A stretch of 64,000 bases of DNA, taken from Dermacentor variabilis (Eukaryota > Arthropoda > Arachnida > Ixodida > Ixodidae). The position numbers were made by a program, and so were the translations under genes. Positions 33,829 through 43,848 of this stretch are shown here, in pieces; the first letter of the stretch is position 1, and each line of letters starts with the position of its first letter. The notes beneath the pieces were generated by a model. The model searched no databases, was not told the origin of the DNA, and saw only the letters and a list, made by a program, of their open reading frames with translations. The stretch spans positions 227,674,024 to 227,738,023 of the forward strand of contig NC_134571.1 of the NCBI RefSeq assembly GCF_050947875.1, written 5' to 3'.

Positions 33829-34239
33829 CTAGACCATTCTGCTACCCTGACAGCCTCAGTTATACGTTTTTATTGCCTCACAATGATTCACTTTTTGCTT
33901 AAAGGTGTCGATGAGCAGAGCAGTGAGAAGAAACGGAAAACACTGAAACCTTGTGTGTTGTACATTTTTTCCTCACTGGTAAATAAACGATTTCATGACC
34001 AGATCTGTTGCTTCACTCTCTGCAATCATAGTAAATTGCTTATATGAGCGTCAAAATGACATGCTACAGGTCTGCAAGCGCAGACAAAAAGTGGTTTGTA
34101 AATACGTCCAGACGTTATCAGGTAATGTCTGCAGTTTACAGGTCCTACGGCACGCATAGGGCGATTGACTGCTGATCTCGAGGACGACGGTCGCATTTTC
34201 AGGGAGGCGATATGCAAGGCGCCCGTGTGCCGTACGTAT
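33829..34239. other. Non-coding stretch
   Basis: 3' UTR-like AT-rich sequence with 'aataaa' at about 33981, possibly the end of the P-like fragment's transcript. Nothing else seen. Confidence 0.35.
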
Positions 34240-34315
34240 GATATCAGTGCGCGTCAAAGAAACCGAAGTGGTCGAAATTTTTTCGAAGCCCTCCACTAGC
34301 CCCTAACACCCAAAG
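34240..34315 (+). repeat. SINE tail fragment
   Basis: 'gaagtggtcgaaattttttc' followed by 'gaagccctccactagc' matches the distal tail expected for the tRNA-derived SINE whose head is at 1354-1545. The head is absent here. Confidence 0.5.
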
Positions 34316-35104
34316 CCGTCTCACGAAATGCGCACAGACAAAACACGTTTGAATCTCGATACAGTGTGCATTGGGCCCGTAAAATTCACAGGAGTAATGA
34401 TGTGGGCTGACATAACATTGTTTTCATGATAAAGCTTCATTCTTTGACGCTCGCAGAAAGCGCGCGATACCCAAAACGGGCTCACTTTCACTTGGGTGAT
34501 AGACATGCAGCCGACGCGAGGCTGGCGAGGCGCTAATTTCGGCTTTAATTTCGGCTGCGTGCTTACCCCGCCTTGGTCTACAGCGCCGCCCCGCGGCATC
34601 GGTGCGCTGTGGGGTCATGTTTGCGCCGCCGGTATTCACACCTCCCCTTCTAGCCACCCTAACCATACTCCCGCTACAGTGCACTAGAAAATATTGGGTA
34701 GTGGAAGAAGCGGCGGTCCGGGCGCGAGGCATATTGTGCAGAAGCTCACCAGATGGCGCGAGCTCTCACTTCCCGAGCACCGGCTGAGGGAGTATGCGGC
34801 AGAACGCAGCAAGCGAGTGCGGCGGCACAGAGTTTCAGAATGCTGCGTTCATTTTTCCTCATGCCAAACATGTAAATATGGTTTTATGTAAGCTACCATA
34901 AGATCTGTAGCATCGGATGGCAGGGCACGGCACGTACCTGCAATGTCTGTTATAGCGATGCACGCACTTTGTGCACCCCCCTCCTCCCTGCAGCGACAGA
35001 GTGCACTTCTAGCATTAAAATTTCACTTCTTTTTTTACCCAGCTGCAGCAGTAACAAGTCCTGTTCATAACATAGAAAATCTATTTGTGCTGAATGCATG
35101 CATA
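34316..35104. other. Repeat-derived, non-coding stretch
   Basis: 34622-34660 ('gccgccggtattcacacctc', then 'cccttctagccacc') recurs inverted at about 27066-27110. 34665-34710 ('actagaaaatattgggtagt') recurs inverted at about 37490-37530. Overlapping frames on both strands without motifs. Confidence 0.5.
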
Positions 35105-36570
35105 TTTATTTATTTATTTATTTATTTGTAGAGAACCTTACAAGGCCCCTACATGGGGATTGAGTAAGGGGGGCATAGAATCAATTAAGTACACACAATC
35201 TAGTAACAACAACAATATGAAATAATAACAAAAAGCACCAGCCAAGTGCACAGCCTAAAAGTTGAGAAACATAATAGCTACATAATGCTGTATATAAGCA
35301 CAATAAAAAAGAACTCTTAGGTTTGTGACAAACGTATTATAGTGCAAGAAAAAGGTAGGAAAAATAACACAGAACAGTGAGTGTGATATCAATGGTTAAC
35401 AAAGGTTAAGCGAGTTGAATGAGTGCCTGAATTTTTCACGATCAGTTTCCACAACTATGTTGTCGGGGAGGCTGTTCCAGAGCTGAATGGCACGGGGAAT
35501 TGCAAACGAGTTGAATGCTTCTGTTTTACCATAGATGCGCGTAAAGCTATCATGATTGTGTAATCTGTGCGACGTGTGCGATGACGTTTCTAGGTGTAGG
35601 GAGCATTTGTTAGTGTGGTGAGCGTATTTATGAAATAATGGCAAAAAGGCTATGTCGCGACGATTACTTAGCATCTGAAGTGAAAGGTGAATTTTTATTT
35701 GGGTTACGCTAGAACGGTAGTCCTAATTTCGGGAAATGAAACGTGAGGCTCTATTTTGGATTGATTCCAGCATGGTAATTAGGTAATTTTGGTGGGGAGA
35801 CCAGAGTGGAGCGGCGAACTCAAGTCGAGGGCGAACAAATGTTTGAAATGCCAGATTGCGGATAAGTGGAGGTGAGTTCCGAACGTTACGTCGCAGGTAA
35901 CCCAGTGATCGAGAAGCACTGGCACAGATGGTAGTAATGTGAGAAGTCCAGGAGAGGTTTGTTGAAAGATTTACGCCTAGATATTTAAATGATGAGGTCC
36001 AAGATAATGGGACATTTTTACTGCAGTAGAAATAGTCCAAGTTAGTGCGTTTGCGGGTGAAGAACATCACTTTACATTTTGATGAATTTAGAGTCATTAG
36101 CCAGGTGTCACACCAATTAATAATTTGGTTAAGATCATTTTGGAGGATCAGGTGGTCATCAGAGCTGTTAATAGAACGATAGACAATGCAGTCGTCAGTG
36201 AAAATGCGCATGCATGATAAGTTATTGGGTATGTCATTAATGTATATCAGAAAGAGTAAGGGACCAAGAACGCTTCCTTGTGGTACACCAGATGGAACAT
36301 CTGAAAGGGGCGAGGAGAAGCTGTTAGCGAAAGTAAACTGCTGCCTGTTAGAAAGAAAATTTCGAAGCCAGGATAGAGTTAGTGAATCAAGTTTTAATGA
36401 TGATAACTTCAAAAACAGGCGACAATGGGCTACGGTCAAAAGCTTTAGAAAAATCCAGAAAGATGCTGTCAGTTTGAAGGTTTGAGTTTATGTTAAAGTG
36501 TAAATCAGTCATAAATTCAAGCAATTGCGTTTCGCACGACACCCTCCTGAAACTGCTGCATTATTCTATC
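35105..36570 (-). pseudogene. CR1-like LINE, 5'-truncated, with (AAATA)n tail
   Basis: On the minus strand, RT begins near 36560 ('SCETQLLEF'), with 'DSIFLDFSKAFD' near 36470. The frame 36439-35723 has 'DVPSGVPQGSVLGPLLF', 'FTDDCIVYRSI', 'SSFKYLGVNLS' and 'QTFVRPRLEFAAPLWSPHQ'. The C-terminal block at 35674-35396 has 'AIQLWNSLPDNIV'. A 3' UTR with 'aggggccttgtaaggttctc' runs into AAATA repeats at 35105-35128. The catalytic box is F-T-D-D. The upstream endonuclease and ORF1 are missing. The 238-codon RT frame is fairly well kept, so this is younger than the plus-strand copy at 18-22 kb. Confidence 0.85.
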
Positions 36571-36781
36571 ATGATGATTTAAGCAAGCCATGAGCATGTG
36601 CATTTCAGAAGCATGAGCGTCCTGAAGACAGTTTATTTCAGTCACAGTATCAGTGGGTAGGGGGAGGCATTTTCAAGAAACATACTGCAACAGAAGAATT
36701 CCACGGTAGGGAGTACACAATACCATTTCACATACTTATGTACAGCGGCTCAACTTCAGATATCTTGAGGTCTCCCGACCG

Positions 36782-37242
36782 TTATCTTTCGAATGGTTTG
36801 AGGCCTTCACAAAAAAGTGCAGCCGTGTGGTAACATAAAAAGCTACAACCTTCACCGTCAATGATTCTGCATGGGTATCCGGTCTTGGCGGTTTCTCTAA
36901 ACAATACCAATAACATCCATAACACTCTCATGATGCAGCTCTTGTGTACTGAATGTACACAAGAGCTGCACCTACCTCGACCACCTCTACCTTGACCTCC
37001 GCATGCGGCTCCCATTCGGTCAGGTACGTCAGAAACGAAAGAAGCTTTTCCATAGAAGCAGATTTTGGCCGTAGGGCCTCTCCCATTTTCCCATTCCTCT
37101 CCCATTGTTTCCGCCGGTCATTGTCTTTAGGCGCTCCAAAAAGAGAGAATGTGCGCCCATTTACTTCCCGAAAACCCGGATACCAGCTATTGCATCCGGG
37201 CGCATAACAATGCGTATCGCTTTTTTTCTTCTTCTCTTCCAT
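36782..37242 (-). pseudogene. THAP-domain start of a P-element-like transposase
   Basis: On the minus strand an ATG at 37242 opens 'MEEKKKKSDTHCYAPGCNSW', then 'NGRTFSLFGAPKDNDRRKQW'. The C-x4-C pair, the Phe-x-x-F-G-x-P-K-D block and the R-R-x-x-W motif are the front half of a THAP C2CH zinc finger, the DNA-binding domain of P-element/THAP9 transposases and of many host THAP proteins. The second half (expected Cys-x2-His) is degenerate and shifts into another frame (36782-37105). A small hairpin with 'gcagctcttgtgta' arms sits at 36931-36968. It could also be a THAP gene exon, but decay argues for a transposon remnant. Confidence 0.6.
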
Positions 37243-37705
37243 TATCCAAAAAGCGACAACAGGGCAGCATCGAACAGAGAAACGGTCACGCTCGGCACTT
37301 TCACTAGCTTCACTTGCAAAAATGCGAAAAGCACGGTGGCTCGTAGCAACAAGAATTACGCGGTAAAGCGCACGTGGGCAACGCGCGCTCCAACCGGCAC
37401 GGTCTCCTCGGGAAGAGCACACCAGCGCTCCCAGCGGGAGTCTTCGCTCTTGGCTTCACGCTGCCTGTGCGCCCAGCCCTCCGCTCTTTCCACTACCCAA
37501 TACTTCTAGCTCACTGTACTCCCGCTTTCGCTCTGCTGTCGGCTCTGTCTTGGCTCTGTTTCTGGCCGCGCGTTTGCATTTTGCACAGAAAAGCCGTAGC
37601 GCCGTCTGAGGACGCCGTTCTACTCACCGATGGTGCAACGTTACTATGAGACCATGATGTCAGTACTCCTCGATCGGAGGGCAGGCGATTTGAACTGCGC
37701 ATGAG
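37243..37705. other. Upstream region of the THAP remnant
   Basis: GC-rich, with overlapping frames on both strands and no motifs. 37490-37530 is an inverted relative of 34665-34710. Confidence 0.4.
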
Positions 37706-38140
37706 GTCCTCCCTACCACAAGCTTATCTCATCTGTGCGTGTGAGAAGCGCAGGGAAGTGAAGGTTAGCGGATGCGCTGCAAGAATATGCAAGGCTCCAC
37801 AGAACGTACACCTGCGAACACGTAGAACGGCTAGCTCTTCCATGCTGCCACGTAGGCCGGGTCCACGCGCGTATTGTTCGGCACCGTGCGCCAGCCAGTC
37901 GACTCTTCATCCGGGAACATCGGAAAGAAGCGGCTGCTTTGACTTATTAAGGAAATAATCCTCCCTACCGCAGGCGTACCTTATCTGTGCGCGCGCTAAG
38001 CGCAGGGAAGGTCAGCGGCTGCGCCGCAAGAGTGAGGAAGGCTCCACAGAGCGTACGTGCGAACACAGCAAACGGCTGTTCCATGGTCGCAGGTAGGCCG
38101 GTTCTACGCGCGTACTGTTCTGCATTGTCCGGCTATCGCA
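37706..38140 (+). repeat. ~251-bp tandem duplication
   Basis: The unit starting 'cctccctacc' at 37708 recurs at about 37959. Shared blocks include 'gcgcagggaa', 'aaggctccacagA(a/g)cgtac' and 'gtaggccgg(g/t)t'. Copies diverge by substitutions and short gaps. No long frame spans both. Confidence 0.75.
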
Positions 38141-38503
38141 AAACTTTGGTTCCGTGACGCTTCACTTACCGTGCGAAGAAGACACCTCAAGCCGCAGTCA
38201 ATGAACCTAAACGCGGAGTCAGAAATGACATTCTGGCTCCTCACCGACGCGCTGTCGAAGTGATGTGCGGCCACCCGAAGTTTGTTCAATAAAGCACGAC
38301 GATTCCTCAAGCGAGAATGTGTTTGTGCTCATAAACTCCAAATGAATCGCAAATGGGTTGGTGTGTCGTACGTGTCTCCAGTGCGTTCTTGCAGTGCAGT
38401 AATAATGCGTACATCTTTTTTAGCATCGCCAGACGTCTAGCTCGCAAGACCGTATGAGAGCCCCACGAAGCCCAAGCAGAGAAAAGCAAGTAGAAGGCAG
38501 CGA
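38141..38503. other. Non-coding stretch
   Basis: Nothing recognised. 'aataaa' near 38289 is isolated. Confidence 0.4.
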
Positions 38504-38732
38504 TAAAGGGGACCTTTCTTTAAAAAAACACGCAAGAGCTGGGTAGCGGCCGGTACCTGCGGTTAATGAGAACAGTTCAGTTGGTTGGCCTTATATTTAA
38601 GGCATGTTTATTTTCATAAAAGCCGGTAAAAGCAGCCGATTCGACCTCACGGCCCAATTTGCGAAGTTCATTATGAACTTCTTTTAACATGGGCTCGGCA
38701 ACGGCAACGCAATGAGACATCGCGATTCTTTA

Positions 38733-39477
38733 TAGCGTCCTCGATCACCCGCACCGGGGCGCCTTGGTGCGCACTTTCATCCTCGATCAACCGCACCAGT
38801 GCGCACCGACCATCCTCGATCACCGGAAGCGCACCCTGTTGGAGCGGTTTTCCATTGCCCTGTCTCGCACCGAGAAAATCGGCGGTGCGCCGGGGTGCAA
38901 TCCCAACAAGCACTGCGGGACGCGCGCGCGCACTGCCGACTGCACAACCGTGGATGCTCTGGCCCGATAGCTGCGGTTGCAACGGAGTTGACAGAGTTGG
39001 CCAGTGGAGATGTCGGCAATGAGAAAGGAAGCGCTGCTAATTGCCGCAATCGATGAGTTTTTTTCAAGTTCGTCTGACAGCGAAGACGGCATGCTTATCG
39101 ACCTCTTCCAAAAACAATGTGGTGAAGAGCGGCCGAAAGTGGACAGGTTCGTTGAAAGGGTCGTCAGGAATGGCTTGTCAGGATTAATTATAAGATCCAT
39201 TGGTGTTTGCTTGCAACCAGGTATGTCGGAGCACGCAGTTTGACAAGGTTCGAGCGCTTGCAGCAGATGCTCAGCACCTGCAAACAACAAAATGTGCGCG
39301 CGCGCGTGTTCGCGCACGTCTTGCGCGCCAGGGGCAAAGTAGCGCTGCATGCAAGCACCCTGCAATGGGTGCAGTTTTGTCCTCGATGTTGACCCACCAC
39401 AGTGCGCCACCACGGCGGTGCAAGGCGCACCATTCTGGTTTCGGGGCAACCCCGGGGCAAGGTGATCGAGGACGCTA
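38733..39477 (+). mobile_element. PIF/Harbinger-like element with TTA duplication
   Basis: The 745-bp element has 17-bp perfect inverted ends, TAGCGTCCTCGATCACC. TTA occurs directly outside each end (38730-38732, 39478-39480), as expected for Harbinger insertions. The left side holds further 'cctcgatca' sub-repeats at about 38780 and 38813. It encodes only a transposase-like N-terminus (39010-39243), so it is non-autonomous. Confidence 0.75.
39010..39243 (+). pseudogene. Harbinger transposase-like N-terminal fragment
   Basis: From the ATG at 39010 (another ATG lies six bases upstream) the frame reads 'MSAMRKEALLIAAIDEFF', a Ser/Asp-rich patch, then 'GEERPKVDRFVERVVRN'. Arg-Pro-Lys followed by 'ERVV' resembles the segment ahead of the DDE domain in arthropod PIF/Harbinger transposases. 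After 'CLQPG' the DNA has 'GTATG', possibly a splice donor. The nuclease domain is absent. A 209-codon frame on the opposite strand (38820-39449) overlaps it and is probably a shadow. Confidence 0.45.
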
Positions 39478-39505
39478 TTAGTATTTGGCTTTAGTGTCCC
39501 TTTAA

Positions 39506-40367
39506 AATAAGTTGGCGGTGATGATGACTGTGTCCCGTGACTATTGCCCCTTCATACGCTTATTATGCTTCGCCACACTACTTCGCACATGTCTCACTGC
39601 GTAATATTTCTGTATTGAGGCTAAACTGACTTTTGAGAGCCAGCATTATGCAACGCACCATGCTTCACGAGCTTCGAAGTTAATCGCAAGGGTCACAATG
39701 ACGAAGTCGGTGCCATTGATTACGGCGCAGAATTTTTTTCAATTAAAAACACGGCACCGAATGGCAAGAAGCTTAATAGCGAACGTTGAAGCAGCTAGGC
39801 CTAGCTTTCACTGTGGCAGCAAGGTAACTAAAAGGGAGGCAGTGGTAGCTTTGATTAATGCTGTTCTGGACCTGTGGTCACAGCACAAAGTGTGAAAAAT
39901 CAGACGGCGAAGGGTTCTTGCCTACGAAATTTCACATTCTTATACATTGACTCTAAGGGGGACGTGGTCGTCCCACAAAGTTGTCCGAATTATCGGGCGT
40001 CCGGAAAGTTGGTCGTTGATTGTACACTGCCAACTCCTCCAGCCGACGAAACAGCGTCAAAAGAGCTATTTGTTACAATCCCTCTCTGTTACGGACACAA
40101 GCATTACCATGACTTTCGTTCCCTTTCAATAAAATTACAGCTAATTTTCCCTGATAGAAGCACAAGTTCCCTGGGTTTTCCCTGAGAATTTCCGGTTTCC
40201 CTGGTTTTCCTGGTTGGTAGACACCCTGGATCTAGTTTTGGCAACATGATCATTGTGTGGCTCAGAACCCTTGCATCAGTGGTTTGCGATACTTGACATT
40301 TTCTTGATGGAACGAGATGCAGATGCAACACAGTCACTATGCCTAATGGGTGGAAGCATCCACTTAC
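39506..40367. other. Non-coding stretch, possibly intronic
   Basis: Frames at 39698-39895 and 39874-40185 show no motifs. 40150-40215 holds several 'ttccctgg/ttttcc' units, a low-complexity repeat. If the minus-strand exon at 40368-40454 is real, this would be intron or the next part of that gene. Confidence 0.4.
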
Positions 40368-40454
40368 CAGATTGTAGTGTGCCTTGAGCACATGTTCTGT
40401 GATAGCCTTCTTGCAGGTGAACGACTTGTGACAGCTTGAGCATACCAGCGCTGT
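40368..40454 (-). CDS. C2H2 zinc-finger exon of an unidentified host gene
   Basis: On the minus strand an 87-bp open block is bounded by a strong acceptor ('gctctgttgcag') and donor ('gtaagtgg'). It codes for 29 residues in phase 0 at both ends. They include 'LVCSSCHKSFTCKKAITEH' and then 'VLKAHYN', a C-x2-C-x12-H-x4-H finger with Phe in the expected hydrophobic position. Such fingers bind DNA, or sometimes RNA or protein, in the nucleus. The exon is symmetric, so skipping it would keep the frame. No other finger lies in the adjacent kilobase, so the rest of the gene is split by large introns or lies outside the window. The family is not recognised. Confidence 0.6.
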
Positions 40455-42260
40455 CTGCAACAGAGCAAGCACCATGTGACTGGTATACCATCACAAGTCT
40501 AATGAGTTGACAATGTGCACAAGAAGCAGACCGTTGGCGCACTAACTGCAATGCACATTTCATAGTACACAAGGCAACAAATAGTGGACATAGGAGCGGC
40601 GCCAACTTTGGTCAATCACCGATAGGCACAAAGTTAACCAACCTTGGTTAAACGGAAAGCTGCTGTTTAATAATAGGAACTTGCCATATTTCGGTCCCTT
40701 CAAAGTTTCGTATAAGAAAAGTCTACTCTACCAAATAAAGCATACATCACCGACAAAGGCAATCTGAAATAGAGGTCAGAATTATCACATTATTGAAAAC
40801 AACATTACGTACAGGTAAATTATGACATTGCACCCCTCAAATTAGGAAGCAAGAAATACTGTTGCCCATTTCAAAACACAAAAGATTAGCATACGAAAAA
40901 GTGTACACAAGGAAAGCAGCATTCTGCTTTTAGCCAACTGCAGGCTTTCCCACTCAAATTAATCTAAGCACAAGTCAAATTAATCTAGGTGCCACACATT
41001 TATTATTTTATCCTAATGCTACTAATTTATTCCAAGGTAAAGATGCATTTGTGGAGGTGCTCTAGGAAGTTAAAAAAATGACGAAATGTGATAATTTTGC
41101 ACCGATTGAACATAACCGAAGAGATATCTTGAAGAGCATTGTCATGTGACAACAAAAATGCCTTTCCTGCGCAATACATCATCGAAATAATGTGCTGTTA
41201 TAGACATTATATTATTCCATGAACAGGTCATGTAAAACGCAGCTATTTGATGGCTTTGCTCACATGCATTAAAACAAAGGGACATCCAGCTACAAACAGC
41301 TGATTTCTAAAGCTGATAAAAACAGGCTTAAAGAGTGTCGTGTGATATCTCGTCATTTTGTTTTCTACAAGCCCCATTGACATGCATATCATCAAATGAA
41401 TGAGCAAACACACTCTGTCATTATAACCACGTAGCACATCTTAGATCAGGTGGAAGAGGGTGCCACAAGATCTGACGTAACATTCACCAGTCTATTCCCG
41501 ATTCCCAACCATACTTAAAGCCCTTCCATACACGTTCCCGCCGACCAGGTTAAGTACCGCCAACCCGCCCTCCTCCTCCATGCTCCTCTCCCACTCACCC
41601 CCTTAGCTTCCGGCTTCAAGCGAAACTTACGTAGCTGCAGCTTCCTGTTCCGAGTGGAAGCGACACTTCCACACACTGACACGACTGTCAAACAAATGGG
41701 AATCACCACAGAGTTTCATGTTACCATAACTAGAGGAAAGTCTGGCACTGCGATCACTCAACTATCACAGGAATAATGGGAAGTACAGGCTACGGATTGG
41801 AATTCTGTTGACTGAAAAACTAGTCTACAGGTACTTTTTGGCAGTTTTGGTTTCCCTCCAAGTGCAATTGCTGTAACTCGCAGTGGGACAGTGCGACGCA
41901 AAGCTCTCTGCCTTTGTTCTGTTGCTCAAAGTGGTGATAGCGCGCTGTGTCCGCAGCTGGGATGATGTTTGTGTCGCGGTGTGGCGTCGAAGCCCTGACA
42001 AGAGAGTGACAGCATCGTAAACGTTGAAAGAACATGTTTTGACCGTTTTGACCTTGGTTTGTTAAATGTGTTAGGTTGGCACTGTAGCGTTACGTGCTTT
42101 ATGAAAGTTCGGAATAGGAAAAAGAAGGCACTACTGATTCAAGACATAGTTGTACTTCTAGTGGCTTGACAATCAAATTTTATTGAGGGCTTCATGCACG
42201 TTGCTCGTTTATGTGCCAATTGAAATGCGTATTTCAGGACATTTGAGAACACAAACTTAC
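40455..42260. other. Non-coding, possibly intronic
   Basis: No other exon recognised. 41400-41515 resembles the decayed ~140-bp repeat at 43.0-43.7 kb, with 'gattcccaaccatac' and 'agcaaacacactctg'. Minus-strand frames at 41515-41709 and 41820-42035 are motif-free. Confidence 0.4.
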
Positions 42261-42360
42261 TGGCTGCTGCTTGCTGGCTGTAGACTGCTGTTGCAAAATG
42301 GGCAAGTGCAAAGCCGTGCCACAACAGTTGCTGGCGCACGCTTCAGAAGGGGTACGTCAA
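42261..42360 (-). CDS. Candidate exon with half a zinc finger
   Basis: On the minus strand one frame runs 'LLKRAPATVVARLCTCPFC' then 'NSSLQPASSS' and ends at a donor-like 'CCA/GTAAGTTTG' at 42261. 'C-T-C-P-F-C' could supply the Cys pair of a C2H2 finger split by the intron. The upstream acceptor is not clear, and this exon end (phase 2) does not match the phase 0 start of the 40368-40454 exon, so at least one exon would lie between them. Same strand and order as that exon, which is the main reason to list it. Weak. Confidence 0.3.
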
Positions 42361-43019
42361 TATAAAATATAACTAAGCATGCTCGCAGGAGGCCACAAGC
42401 GCCCTAGCCAGCACTGCAGCAGATGTGCTTTTTTTTAAAAAGTACTTGAAAACGTTCAGCAATCGTGACAGCCGATGCAGCATTTCGAAAGAGCGAGAGC
42501 TTGCAAGCGCCCGTTGTCTGTGAGAAAAGTCTCGCGTTCGCAGCAAGCAGGCATCGTAGCAGACGACACTTGTAGCATTCCTCTCAAACACGCAAAACTC
42601 TCTCTCACTACAAAATTTTTATTTCCATAAACACTTCATGAGTATTTTTATATAAGTACATGCATGGTTGTTATTGCTGTTCTAAAAATGAATAAATAAT
42701 TATTCTCTTGTGCTAAATCGGGAACAGAATTGCAGAAGAATGCGTACCCTGGTGTGCCCTGGTGGTAGACCGTGCTTCAATTTCAAAGTGATACAAAGTT
42801 TACGTAATGTGTTGTGTATTATATAAGATGCTGCAGAAATAAAATTAGATTTTACATGATAATATTTGAGTATAGCTTCGTTTACTGCGCCGCAAGCAAA
42901 CGCCGCTAGTCTAAAGATCGAAGTCAATCCGAAGCCTGTACTTCCCGACATTCCCATGTAGGTTGAGGCAACGCTCAGGAGAACACTAGCACCACACTTC
43001 CCTCTAGGGTATTTATTTA
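42361..43019. other. Non-coding stretch
   Basis: A 108-codon minus-strand frame at 42700-43026 has no motifs. Nothing else recognised. Confidence 0.4.
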
Positions 43020-43720
43020 GAAACACTATGGGAATTGCATAACCTATGCGATGGCATACACGTAGTGAACGTCAAACCATTTGGGAAAGGCTGTCACATG
43101 ACCTTGCATATCTTTCACTAGCCCATGCGTGATACCCAACCATACTGACATGGATATCAAACGAAAGGGCTTCGAGCAAGCTCTGCGATGGAATGCACAT
43201 TGCATACTTCAGACCATGTGAAAAAGAGTCACGTGACATTAGATAACTTTAGCCAGCCTATTGGTAATTCCCAACCATGCAGACATGATTACCAAATGAG
43301 CGGTAAACTCAAAAGCTATGCGATGATACCCACATAACGAATGTCAAATCACATGGGAAAGGTTGTCAGGTGACCTCACATATTTTTCCCTTGCCCATGT
43401 GTGATTGCCTATCATGGCATTGAAACTGTAGGAGAATGTGACGGTCGCCCATGAGCCTTGCCATCATCCCTACATTTAATTCAGGAGAAGGGCGAAGGTG
43501 GCAAGTAGAGCGGTGGCTGCAGCAACCAGCATGGCCGGCTTCTAGAACGACACTGCGTGTGCCGAGCTTACACCTCGAGCATGCGCTGCCCACTGCAGCA
43601 TCAGTGGGCAACACAAAACGGATGGACTTTGAACAAGCTCTGTGATGGTCTGCACGTCACGCATGTCAGACGACGAGGAAAGTGGTGTCACATGACATCC
43701 CGTAACTGGCCAGGGTAATG
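43020..43720. repeat. Decayed tandem repeat, unit about 140 bp
   Basis: At least four diverged units share the block order 'gagcaagctctgcgatgg', 'cacgtgacatt', 'ggtaattcccaaccatg' and 'gacatg(g)at'. Starts are near 43040, 43180, 43310 and 43620. About 170 bp at 43435-43610 interrupts the array. A related unit lies at 41400-41515. Confidence 0.55.
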
Positions 43721-43848
43721 CATGCATTAGCAAACTGTCTATTTCATTGTCAAATAAAGAATTAGAATTTCTGTGCATGAGCTGAAATTATCTGACTGTC
43801 AGCAATCTAGCATTTATGCAAGTGATGTTATAATTTTTGTCAGTTACA

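Larger units (their letters stand above)
38504..39501. mobile_element. TTAA-type element hosting a Harbinger insertion
   Basis: The right end reads, reversed, AGGGACACTAAAGCCAAATA and is followed by TTAA (39502-39505), like the ends at 18951/20006 and 26347. A degenerate left end ('taaaggggacctt') lies near 38504. A Harbinger element occupies 38733-39477, so the original element was only about 250 bp. The right border is firm, the left border weak. Confidence 0.5.

Noticed and set aside
38820..39449. 209-codon minus-strand frame
   Set aside because: Antisense to the Harbinger transposase-like fragment inside a GC-rich element. No motifs and odd composition (Cys/Arg/His-rich).
43020..43720. 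CRISPR-like spacing of repeats
   Set aside because: Units are ~140 bp and diverged with no constant short repeat. The genome is eukaryotic.
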